A DNA stretch of 64,000 nt, taken from the NCBI RefSeq assembly GCF_947507565.1, contig NC_089179.1, positions 3,489,747 to 3,553,746 on the forward strand. Direction: 5' to 3'. This DNA comes from Oscarella lobularis. Lineage: Eukaryota; Porifera; Homoscleromorpha; Homosclerophorida; Oscarellidae. The notes under the pieces were generated by a model that was not told the DNA's origin, did no database searches, and saw only the letters and a list, made by a program, of their open reading frames with translations. Numbering within the stretch: position 1 is the stretch's first letter; each line of letters opens with the position of its first letter. Below are positions 12,002 to 23,100 of this stretch, in pieces. A program made the translations under genes and the position numbers.

Positions 12002-13380
12002 ATGAGTGTCATACCTAGCGAACTAAAAGCATTGGAACTAGACTTTAGAACGAGATTAAGCGGATGCGAACTCATAACATGCCACCCAACCTTCGTTCTA
12101 GTCTCCATCGTGTAAGTATCGCAAGACGTCGAATTTTTTATACACTCATTTTTGAAATTTTCCGCAGCCGATCGACGTACAGAAGACTTCGCGTGGCAAT
12201 ACAATTCCCATCCGACTATCCAGACGCTCGACTCAACGTCGAACTAAAGAGCAAGACCGTTCCGCCGAAAGTTCTCGAGAAATTGACGCGACTCTGCGAC
12301 GAAGAACTCAAGCAGTGGATTGGAAAGGAACAGGTATGTAAAGAGGCTATGTGATTTCGGGGGCGTGGTCATTTTCTCTAGGTTCTGTCTTTGTTGTTGT
12401 TCGTTAAATCTGCCGTCGATAATAATCCGTTTCTCGCCTGCTCCGACGAAGTGAATTACGTCAAAAACGAAATCGTGCGCGACGGTAAAGACGAAATTAA
12501 AATTCGTCAAAAGTCGGGGAAAATTATTCTTCGAATCAACGAAGAACGGTAAAACCATTCAAAAAAATTGAATACAATTAATTAATTAATTTAGATACTT
12601 CCTCGGTTTTCAATTGGTAGTTGGCGAGAATTACCCAGAAAACATTTTGAGGTCATATAGTACAGTAGTTGATCTCTATAATCCATCACTTATATGTATA
12701 GTGTTGAAGTGTTAGAGAGCAATTTTCCTAAAGATCTTACTGTCATGTTCGAAAGTCAAGCGCAAGAAATCGCGCGAAGAAGTGCAACGCCACCACTGAA
12801 AAAGAACCCTAAGTAGGGGAGACAATATGTTCTTATATAATAAATAATTTTTTGTACTGTATATTCAGAGCGCCGGCATTTCAGCCGTCACCTTGTATAA
12901 AAGAAATCGCTTCGTTTTTAGCGAGAGAATGCGCTATTCGCACTGTCGCGGGAAAGTGTCACGTATGTGGCAAAAAAGCCTTACCAGAAGATCCCAAGGT
13001 ATCACATCAAAAAGGAGCCCTTCGAATAAATAAATAAATAAATGTTGAATAGAAAGTGACGTCGGATCCTTGCGGCGACTCGCACGTCGAACGAGTCTAT
13101 TGCGGTCACTTTTATCATTACAAGTGCCTGGATAAATACCTGCAGACACCGCCGTTCAAAGGTATAGGATCAATGATGAGTGATTGAGTCTCGAGTTACC
13201 TTCTCTCCTTATATTTTTTTAATAGGCGGAAAGCCGTGTCTTCACACTGACTGTCGAAAGCGGATCTTCCATGAGAAGTGGAAAGCGTCGCGAGATCCCA
13301 AGTTGGCGGAAGATCGCTGGGCGCACCAGGAAGCGAAACGAAGGGAGTTGGACGAAGTCGTCGATTTTCTAGGATTGTGA
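12002..13380 (+). CDS. RWD-domain protein with C-terminal RING-like zinc finger
   Basis: Exons join in phase from ATG 12002 (MSVIPSELKALELDFRTRLSG): 12002-12111, 12168-12333, then exons near 12382-12549, 12595-12652, 12711-12813, 12868-12998, 13051-13160 and 13226-13380. The N-terminal half looks like an RWD fold (YRRLRVAIQFPSDYPDARLN; the RWD YPxxxP-type motif is partly kept). The C-terminal half has spaced Cys/His pairs: CHVCGKKALPE, CGDSHVERVYCGHFYHYKCL and CLHTDCRKRIFHEKW. These fit a cross-brace (RING/PHD-like) finger, and the RWD-plus-RING order is used by some E3 ubiquitin ligases. I do not recognise a named orthologue. An in-frame ATG exists further upstream on this strand, but it would overlap PP1 exon 1; 12002 fits the conserved start better. 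Confidence 0.75.
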
Positions 13381-14053
13381 TTTATATAGCTAAAAATCAA
13401 TATACAAAATATATTGAGATGAGAAGAAGATGACGATGATGGGGGCGCGGTTCCTTTCAATATCCTAGCTTTGTCCTAATGCCCTCTATACATTTGCATT
13501 GCATGGTCCTATAGAGTCACATCCCTCTCTCATACCATCGACTAATTTCAGAAGAGAGTAATACTTGAGCATGGGAGGGAATAGCGTTTTTATAATCAAT
13601 ACCTTATATCATCGCCACGCAATCAGTAAACAATGTGCTTCTAGTGGTGGATATTGCTTTCAGTTTGTGCTATTGATACGAGCTCGACGTCACGTTTGTT
13701 TGCGCTATTCGAATGCAATCCTATTGATTGGTCCGTCCGCGCGGTTGGTGCGTGTCACTGTGCGCGGGCCGCGGGGGACGAAGAGAGGAGGAGAACGAGT
13801 GCGAGAGTGCGCCTGTAGTCCCCGCCGGGTCCGACAGTGAGTCTGCGCGAGGATGAAGCGAACGAGTGACAGATTGAAATCCAAGCTAGTCGAGAACAAA
13901 TACGACGCGATCACGAACGAACCACCAGCAAGACAGGACAGACGCACACAGACAACATTACCATATCACAGAGCCAAGAGAGAGAAGAGTGAGAGAGAGA
14001 ACTTGGCCTCTTTGAGAAATCCCAGCGTGTCATTCCTTTTGCTCTCCCTTCCT
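13381..14053 (+). other. Intergenic, possible short + strand transcript
   Basis: Between the RWD gene and the convergent SRSF1 gene there is a GC-rich patch with a gattgg (CCAAT) box near 13722. It is followed by an ATG at 13853 that opens 72 codons (MKRTSDRLKSKLVENKY...), rich in Lys/Arg and Ser. The frame runs into the SRSF1 3' side. No domain is recognised. It could be a small gene or the start of an antisense transcript. Confidence 0.25.
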
Positions 14054-15023
14054 TCAAGAACGAGATCTTGAACGACTGCGACGTCTCGGCGAATACGATC
14101 GCGATCGCTTTCTCGGACTGCGCGAACGACTGCGCGAATAACGACGCCCGCCGCCGCCGCCGCCGCCGCCGCGCGGCGACCTCGACCTCTTCGGAGACCT
14201 AGATCTAGATCGTCGTGGCGACCTCGATCGTCGCGACGACGACGACGCTCCATCTTCAACAACACGAATTCGAGACGTTTCACCCTTAAGGAAAAAATGA
14301 TGACGTCATAAAATTGTGACGTCATAATTTTTATGACGTCATTGATGACGTCATATACTTACTTCGTGCGATCGAAATTTCGTGTCGTTGAGATGTCGTA
14401 CGGCGTAGTCGACGCCGCGCGCGCGCGCGAATTCGACGACGCCCGTCCCGTCGCGATAGACGTCCGTGTAGCAGACGTCGCCGGCTTCGCGAAAGTGATC
14501 CTTCAAGTCCTGCCAGCTGCCCGTCGTCGGAAGCCCCGTCACTTTGACGCGATAGCCCGATCGCGAGCGAGATCCTCCGCTGGGGGACCCCCCGCCGCCT
14601 CCGCCGCCTCCGCCGCCGCCTCGACGCCCGCCGTAGCCGCCGCCGCCACCGCCGCCGCCGCTGTAGCGATCGTATCCCCCGCGATCGCGAAGTGGGACCC
14701 CGCCGCGACCGCGTTCCGTGCCGCGACACGGTTCGACTCGAAGGCGATGGCCGTCGAATTCGTAGCCGTCGCGAGACGACACCGCGTCGTCAGCATCGCT
14801 AGAAAAGAGTGCTTGGGGGAGCGGGGCGCTTCGCGTTTTCTCTCTGCCTGTACCGATCGTCGTCGAAGTCGATGAAAGCGAAAGGGGCCCCGTCGCGTTT
14901 GTTTTTCAGTTCGAGCGTGACGATTTTGCCGTATTTGTAGAAGAGATCTTCGACGTCCTTTTCGCGCACGTCGTGCGGGAGATTGCCAACGTAGATGCGA
15001 CAGTTGCGATCTCTTCGAGACAT
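14054..15023 (-). CDS. SRSF1: SR splicing factor SRSF1 (ASF/SF2)
   Basis: Three exons. Exon 1 (ATG 15023, [19 protein letters not shown]) holds the first RRM with RNP2 IYVGNL and RNP1-like FAFIDFDD. Exon 2 (about 14363-14797) finishes RRM1 and adds a long glycine-rich linker. It then encodes the pseudo-RRM with the invariant SWQDLKDH and the following [12 protein letters not shown] and GTGVVEFAR. Exon 3 (14054 to about 14283) encodes GETSRIRVV and a short RS tail interrupted by a run of eight glycines. SRSF1 binds exonic enhancers and helps define 5' splice sites; the RS tail is a phosphorylation target. The glycine linker and the Gly run in the RS tail are longer than usual. Intron 2 carries four TGACGTCA palindromes. 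Confidence 0.93.
14301..14353. promoter_or_regulatory. Four TGACGTCA palindromes in SRSF1 intron 2
   Basis: Perfect 8-bp CRE/ATF palindromes lie at 14301, 14317, 14334 and 14346, filling most of a 78-base intron. They could bind bZIP factors as DNA or pair with each other in the RNA. Either role is inference. Confidence 0.55.
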
Positions 15024-15065
15024 TTTGCTACGGGGTCGAGATCGCGCAAGCGCCGTGGCGTTACT

Positions 15066-15093
15066 ACACACACACACACACACACACACACAC
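15066..15093. repeat. (CA)14 microsatellite in the 5' region of SRSF1
   Basis: This is an uninterrupted CA/TG dinucleotide run about 45 bp upstream of the SRSF1 start codon. It is probably in the 5' leader or promoter shared with IFT20. Confidence 0.9.
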
Positions 15094-15310
15094 TACACTT
15101 GACGCTCACGTTTTTCCGTTTTTAGTACTTTCTACTGAGAGGTTTAACTTCTAGACGCGTTTCTGTTTTCGAATGCACTACTCGTGTTATGTCGATGCGT
15201 TCTTTGGGTTACGAACTGCCGCAAGAACGACTTTTTTTGCCGTTCGTTTTGCATCGGGATAGCGCGCTTCAACCTAGCCCGGATAGTGTGCCCTGTTGCT
15301 AAGAGTTCTC

Positions 15311-15855
15311 ATGTCTGGGCTTCATTTCGACGAGTTGTGGAAGGTCCGGCTGTTGGATCCGGACGCGAGCGCTCGTACGCAGGAACTGAAAGACGAATGC
15401 AAGAATTTCACAGACAGTAAGTCGTCGAATTCGCGCCGCTAAAAAGAAATAAATCGACATCACCTCGATCAGAAATGGATCATTTTCAAAAGTTGGTCGA
15501 CGGTTTTATCGACGTCGTTAACAAATTAGCGAAATCTGTCGAAGAAGAAAAACTGCTGGTATGTGAATTGAAAAAAAATGAGATTCGATTTTTCTAATAA
15601 TTTTTCTACGTAGGCTATTGGATCACGCAATTCGTTGAAATCAATGGAAAAACATAGGGAATCGGTGCAACAACAACTCGGCGCTTTGATTATGGAAAAA
15701 CGCATTCAGTTGGAAAGGTAAATAAATTAATTAATAAATTATGACTAATAATGATGGAATATTTCGTCTATAGATATAGAATTGAGTATGAATCCCTGCT
15801 CAAAGCCGAAGCCGAACAGAAGGATTTCATAAATCAATTACTTCGTCAATCGTAA
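15311..15855 (+). CDS. IFT20: Intraflagellar transport protein 20
   Basis: Four exons join in phase from ATG 15311 ([19 protein letters not shown]) to the stop at 15853. Matching landmarks of the IFT20 family are LHFDEL near the start, ELKDECKNF, a middle part with [13 protein letters not shown], then [16 protein letters not shown] and [18 protein letters not shown], and the closing [12 protein letters not shown]. The whole protein (about 130 aa) is coiled-coil, as in other animals. IFT20 is the IFT-B subunit that also sits at the Golgi and helps sort ciliary membrane cargo. It points to a ciliated organism, as expected for choanocytes or ciliated epithelium. It starts 288 bp from the divergent SRSF1 gene and ends against the convergent HEATR6 gene. 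Confidence 0.92.
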
Positions 15856-15889
15856 ATAATAAAATAGAATAAACAATGGTACGTACCCT

Positions 15890-18800
15890 TTAGTCTGTGT
15901 GGCCCTTAGAGGTCGTCATTTGCATAATTTTCGTTGCTAGAATATTTTGTGTTACTGTAGAAAATAAATAAATAAAAAGAATGAGATTTATTTACCTAAT
16001 TTGGTGTATTCTTCTTCTTCGTCGGTTGCCTCCAAGTGATGTTCTATTCCAGGCAGTTTTTGTCTTAGAACGTCCGCTATCATTACTCTGTCTGCTTCTC
16101 CAGCAAGTGTTTCCACGTGACATATGCATTCCATAAGCTTTACGCAGAGATAATCTATTTATCTCTTATGTTTATTTTTCTACTCTACCTGGAGCTTGAG
16201 GTTTTTCCTATACTTGACTTCTGAGAAGTCGGTGAGTTCGTCGCTTTTCTCCAAAGCAGTGAAAAGAGAATCGACCAATATTCTTAGCGTTTGTTCTTCG
16301 TGTAAGTGGTCTCGTGACGAAAGAGAGCCCAAGGCGGAAGCAGCGGTAATTCTCACCTAATCAGTGTAACATGCACGAGAACTATCGGACCTATTATTAA
16401 TTAATTTACTTTGAAATTTTTGCATTTGCATATAGCGTCGCAAAGGACACATAGAAGAGGATCCTTATCAGACAGGAAAATTAATACGATAACCTCGATT
16501 ATGTATGTATGTGTACTCACTATCACAATTTCACGAGAATCTAAAAGAAAGACATTTCTAAGAAGGTGACCAGCTGCGTGACAGGCATTCCATCGAACCT
16601 AAAAAAGGTGAGAGAGATATATTATAAGGAAAAATAAATTATAGGGGTTTGGAGATAAGGCAAAATCAATCTCTTCTATTACCTTGACATTTCCGGTTTT
16701 GACTCCCTTAGAGATGACTCCAACCGCGTCAATCAAACGCGGTATTATCAGAGACTTGTACTCGCTGACAAATCGAGCGGATGCGAGACGGAACAAATTG
16801 CCGACTGCTCGAAGGGCATTGCTTCTGACCTGACGTCACCCAATCAATAATGTATATGTGATCAAGGGGGACAGTATTACTATACAAAGTACCTTGTCAT
16901 TGTCTTTACATCCTTTCACTGCTACTTCCAAGAGAAGTTGATACATCTCCGGAGGACAGAAGTCTTCACAATCGAGTCTGAGTGCAATTTAATAGAGATA
17001 ATGATAATGTATTGATTTGCTTACGAAAATCCAGCCAATGAGTCGGCAAGGTTTGCAAGTGACCAAGCGGCTTTGATTCGAACGGCGAGAGCCGCGCTTC
17101 TCATAGCCGAAGCGACCGCTTGAGAAGCGTCCAACATAAAAGGAATGTCCTAAAAATTAGAAATTAGTCTATTGAACACTGAGGCTTCAAAATAAATCTG
17201 ACGCTTAGGAGACTTTCATAGGAAACAAAAATGCCAATAACTCGAATAGCAGCCGCCTATAATAAAGATCCCTGTCTCGAGACATGGGGATAAATAAATA
17301 AATACTTTTACCGCTATAGTGCTCGTCTCATTCTGAACAAGACTTAGGCAAATGCTAAGAACAAACGCCTCCTTCTCTTTCTACGTAAACAATATCTCTA
17401 TCTCTAAGGACTCGACTTTTCTATACTGATAATTTGGAGAAGACTTCAGCGCCGATATTTCCGAGACACTCGATCGCTGATGCACACAACGTCTTATCGT
17501 TACCACTCGATTCCACAGAGAGAAGTTCCGAGAAACTTCCAGATAGTATTTGGTTCCAATAGACGAGAACCTTAGAGTAGGGAAAAAAAATTCATCAATG
17601 ATGATATCCCCACATTTTAATTAATTAATTAATTAACCTGGGCTATCAGGTCATCGTCCTTGGAGGCATCGTTTCGAAGTATCTCGTTAATCCGAGCTGA
17701 CCATTCATACAACACCTAGATATGGAATAGTATATAATCAATAGATTAATTAATTAATTAATTAATTGTGTGCCTGAGTTGAGTGAAATCGACAGCCGGA
17801 GTCATCATCTGATAGATGAAGTATCGCGACGTCAATGACTTTACTCCAAAAAGATCTAGAGATCATTTATGTGACGCTAATAATGTACCCGTTCAGCCAA
17901 TGGTACTACTTACACTAAAATCTCGGAATAGTTTTTAAATAAGAGGGCGAAAATTCTCAAAGCGACTATGCGAACGGGAGGAAGTGAAGGAATGTCAGTC
18001 CAGGAACCTGCAATCAAAATTAATTAATTAATTAATAAGAGGAGATATCTATATGATCTTACCTTTGAGACGAAAGCATCCGAAGCAGGCGTCTAGAATC
18101 CAGGGAGTAGATGACGTACTGTCTACTTTAGCCGATGTTTTAATTATTTGATCCGAGCCACCAAAGAGCCACGTCAGAAAAGCGGAATCCAATGGGATGT
18201 CGACTGAAGAACATTTTAGCAATGACGCAACTTCCGGAAGCGGAGAACACGCGGATAGGAGAGAAGCGAGACAGGACAAAGCACCAGCACAAACATCAGG
18301 ATCTATGAGAATATCATGCACTAAGACTATGATATGAATCTTTTCACCTTTGTCTCTGACTAGAGGAATGAGAATGTGGGCTGCTGTTGATAGGTAACCA
18401 GTACGGAGTCTGTAGTACGGCGAATTGGATATAAGCACTGATAGACACTAAGGAGATTATTATAATAATTAATTAACGTAATTGAAATTATGCACTTGCC
18501 TTGAGGGATTTGAGAAGGGATTTCTTGTTGAGAAGACCGCGCCAAATGACTCGGTATAGAGTGCCGTGAAGTTGCTGGAGCATGCTACCAAGTGAGATAG
18601 AGAACGGAATAAAGGAAGTCGCCACGTGGTCACTGCAAAATAAATAAATAATTAATTAAATAGCCTTAATTTTCAATATTTTTACCTGTCGTCAGCTGCC
18701 ATTAATAATGGTTTAGAAGCGTCCAAAAAAGACATCAAGACTCCAGCTAAACATTCTCTTACCTAAACAAGATGTATCTCTACAGATCTCTAGAGATTCT

Positions 18801-20116
18801 CCCCTTACTTTCTGAGACGGATCGCTTAGCAAAAGAGTGAGCAAACTTGAACGACAACTCGGAGAGTCCGATATAAAGGAGCCCCAGTATCCAAACACGA
18901 CTTTCTTATCAACTAGCTAGAATCACGTTATTAGAGTCAAGATGAATAAATAGACTATGTTACCTCCGATATTTTTTGGAGGCAATTCAGAGCCGGAATT
19001 CGAATCCGTGCCGCCATACCTCTGATATATCTATAAGACGTTTGTTTCTCACAACGTTTTGTGGTTGTCTAAGTTTACGTATGGCTTGTCATGCTCTGGC
19101 CCGTCTCTGAGTCCGATTGCTCGGATTCTGAACTAGATGGTCTTTCGTAACTCGGAGGAAAAGAACCGGGGGATGTTACGGCTATTTCCGTGTCTGCATA
19201 GAGTGCAAAGCGCTAAAGAAACGTTCACTACTACACCATGGCAATCTTTATGTTTTTTTTACTTTGAGAACTGTCATTAGAGTGCCGATGCTTGATTCGA
19301 TGAATAGTTTTGAGGAAGTGGCAATTAGATTCTCTAAAGTTTTCAATGCTGCTATTAGAACGTTGGCTGATTTGTTGAAATTGTGCAAGAAATGACAGAC
19401 GAACGGCAGAGTGGAATGAATCAATTCTCGATTCGACGAAGACTGAGAAACTAGACTAAACACTGACTCGAATAAGATAAAAAACGGAGATATTATTAAT
19501 ACCTTGCACATGCAGCTTCCATGCATCGAAACACGAGATAACAAATCTCGTCGTCCGGGCAAGAGGCGAGAAGGGATACGAGAACGGAAGTCTCGCTTCC
19601 AATCAATTGGTTCAAAAACTAAAAAAATTCAGAAGAGACTTTAGCAAAGTAAAGATAGACTATGTACCTCTCTTATGTCAGCATTTTGAATTAGACTAAG
19701 AAGAGCAGTGAGACCTGATACTGTCGATTTTCTCGCGCCACTTGGCTCCTTCACGTAACTCACGCATAAACTAAGCATTTGCTCGAGAGACGTTCCAGAA
19801 AAGATTCCCTGAAACGAAATCGACTCTACGAACGAAACCCCCCTCGAAATCTCGTTTCACCTTTCGCGATTCGGCGACTCTGTGAATAAAACGAAATACG
19901 CTGCTCGCTGAAGACTCGGGATAGTTCTGAAGAGCTTCTGTTCGTCGAATGAGGCGATCGACGATTAGGGAGACGTTCTAGAGCGCGTTTTTCGAGTCGG
20001 GGAGATCGCTGGAATGTGATGCGAACTTGGGAGGAGAAGTCGGTCACGTTTGCTAGAGACGCGAGCCATTTGGCTTCGAGTGCGAGCTCTTCTTTACGTT
20101 TTCTGCTTCCTGACAT
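15890..20116 (-). CDS. HEATR6: HEAT repeat-containing protein 6
   Basis: About twenty small exons on the reverse strand, starting MSGSRKRKEELALEAKWLAS at 20116. Typical landmarks are VFGYWGSFISDSPSCRSSLL, LLLSDPSQKVR, SFLDASKPLL, CLSVLISNSPYYRLRTGYLS and DPDVCAGALSCLASLL followed by PLPEVASLL. These align by eye with HEATR6 of vertebrates (GYWSAFIPDTP..., LPEVQLLL). Later exons continue as HEAT/ARM-type helices (AAWSLANLADS-like). The end is uncertain. Read-through gives a stop at 15988, but a good donor (TTAG/GTAAAT) and a 59-bp intron lead to a small last exon with a stop at 15890, which I prefer. The cellular role of HEATR6 is poorly known. Its ATG lies only 60 bp after the stop of the upstream gene. 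Confidence 0.88.
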
Positions 20117-20175
20117 GTTTCTACTTTCCCGGATTGCTTTATGTGATGACGTCAGATCGTATGAGATATTTACGT

Positions 20176-23100
20176 TTACGTGGTTACGTCCAAAAGTCTA
20201 TTTTTCATGTAGCCCCATATCTCGGCCTTCCAAAATGCCTCGAAGAGTTTCTCCAGCGTAGCTTCGCGACCGTGCTTCATAATCCAGTCTTGAAGATCGT
20301 GACGAAGTCGAGACGCGTGACTATCGATTGAATAGGGCTGCGTAGATTTCGTTATCTCCAACTGCTTTTCAATCATCGACACCTTGGTTTCGGAAATTCC
20401 TGGACACTCCACAAGCAATTGAAAGACGAAATTAGGAATTTCAAACCCACGCATAAACGAATCTTTTCCTTCTGAATTAGATCTCCTAAAAAAACAAAAA
20501 AATTCAAACAGAGAATATCTACGCCATTGGGATATATACACGAAATGAGCGACGCTGCGAATGTCGTTCATCACGTCATCTTGAGATAAATCTAGACTAC
20601 TGCTCAATGAATACGTACGAAGATTAGACAGCCCACTTGGAGGAGCCCAAAGACACTATATATGAGAGATTACAATACATTAGTATGCTGTATAGGTACG
20701 CACCTTCTCGTTTCCAAAAGCGTCGTCTTCGATGACGTAAACTTCGGCTGACAACTTCCTCGCGTTCAGACGCCAATCGACGTAGACTTTTTTCCCTGAA
20801 AATCCTCCACTAGACGTTTTGCACACTCGACCCTCAAGTTCGGGAGGATCTCGCGCTAATTGAATAAACGTCGACAATTTACGATAGTCGAAGTTCTGAT
20901 TCGGAAAATTCATTTTCCAACCCGAACTGCATCCGTCTTCCCTTATAGTTAACCCCTCTTCGTTCTCGCAGTCAAACTCGATAGAAAGAGGACTACTTTT
21001 CTTGAGAACGAATCCATCTTTTTCCTGCCGTTTAGTCACCTTTTTAACTATTTTACTGTCTTTTGAACATACGACTAGTCGGACGGAAAACGAGTCTTCG
21101 TCTTGGACTATAGTCTCAGGTGCAAAAGGTATCGCATAGAGCTCGAGCCAACCGCTACAGACGGCTCCTTTGCCGCAAAATTCGGTAAGTTCCATGACAA
21201 TCATTCCCTTCTCTTCCAAACGGATGCTGCCGTGAGAAGATCTTATAGAGGCGTTTTTCGAGACTTCCGTGAGTGCTGCAAATGACGTAAAGTTCGACTC
21301 CCCTTTCATTTTATCAGCGTGAAGGAAGTCGATTGTGAGTGGACGAGACTCGTCGACGGAGAAGGGATTGAAAAATTTGAGGGTAACTGGCTTTGAGAAT
21401 CGCAGTCCGTCTGGCTGGAGAGCAATGAAATCTAATAGAGTGCTGCCACGCCTAGGTAGTTTCCTAAAAGTCTGCGTATCTGGTGAATAGATTGCTACTG
21501 TTATGAGCTGAGGATGAGATAGGGCTCCTTCTGGTACATATAGGCTGCAATCGATTGATGAGAATTGAATTTCTCCTCCTTCTGGCCCTATAAGAAGAGA
21601 GCAAGAATCTCCTAGTTGAAGATCAAGCGATATGATATCCCCCTCCAGTTCAAGAGACCCTCTTAGATTGGATTCCTTCTTTCTCTTCTTAGCCACGGCT
21701 TTCATTCCTTCTTGCAGCTTTCTCTTCATTCCACTCGTCCTAGCCACGGTGAGAAAAGTGGCCTCTTCACCAGGGAACAAATCGTGAACGGTGCCCCAAA
21801 TCGCTTCGAGTTCGTCCTTATTTCGTTCACCCCAAAGTCGAATCGTTTTCCTCAGACACTCCCTAGCCTTTTCCCTCTCATTCCTAAGCGCATGAATCAC
21901 GGCACGCGTATGATAAACAAACCCGACTTCGTAGTGATCTTCCCCAAGTTGACTCACTCGCAGAGACAAGGCTCTATCAGCTACAGCTTCAGCCCTATCG
22001 AGATCTCCCTCACCGTTTCTCTTCAGTAAAGCATTCGCTAAATTCAAGAGAACAATACTATGGCAGTCTTTATCTGCTTCATTGCAATTGTCTAAAACCC
22101 CTTGCAGAACGCTAATCGACTTTTCGTAGTCTCCAAGCCGATAAAACGCGCGTCCGAGAGTCGCTTTGGCCATGAGTACCAACTCGTGTCGTTCCCCTAG
22201 AAAATGAACGCGAATTCGAACGCATTCCTCGATGCAACGCAACGCTTCTTCGGGGTCTTCGCGCTCGGAACCGGATAAATAATAGCGACCCAATTGGATT
22301 AGTGACGTAGCGTAGGTTGGGGAATTTTTCCCCGCCGATCGTTCTTTGATTTTCAACGCTTCGTCGATGAGAGCCTTCGATTCGTCATGGCAACCGAGAT
22401 CGAGATAGGCGCGCGCCATCGCGGTGAGAGTCGCCCCAATATGCATATTCCATTTCGGAAAAATTTGACGTCGAATTTGTAGACATTCGCTTAGAAGCTC
22501 TAACGCTTTATCGTAATTACTCAAGTCGAGATGAACGAGAGAAATACTGAATAAAGTTCGCGCTATCGCTCGACGAGGAGCCTCGTTTCGTCGACGCAAC
22601 CGAAGACATTCTTCGAGCGCAACAAGGGACTCCTCTCGACGATCAACGTCAGCAAGCGCGCAACCCAATTCGAGTAGAACGGGAGCCAACGGCCCACGTT
22701 TCAAACCGTAGACGTTTTCGTAATGTCGAACAGCCGTTTTGAGGTATTCTAGTCGCTTGTGGGCGTTCCCTGTAAGATCATGAATATCAGATAAATTTTT
22801 ATATGATTCTGCTAATGTTTCTTCGAATGATACAGTCATTGTCGTAGCGAATGATGTAGCGTGTTCGAAGTGGGTTTGATGAGCCCGTCGAAGTGTGTAG
22901 CGTTTTTCGACGTCATCGCAGTTATCGGCGTCTTCGTACGATTCGTTGAGCGCTCGAAGGACGTTGCCAATGAAATCGTCTCGTGAAGAGGGTCCCTTCG
23001 CTTGAAGACGTAGCCACGCATCGAAACGACGCGAGAAAACGACGTGGAATACTTCGTGACTGGAAATGAATTTCACCAGGGACGTGTCTGAGGATGAGAG

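Noticed and set aside
14333-14875. A 180-codon + strand frame over SRSF1 exon 2
   Set aside because: It is a GC-rich antisense shadow of the glycine linker and pseudo-RRM, which match SRSF1 on the other strand.
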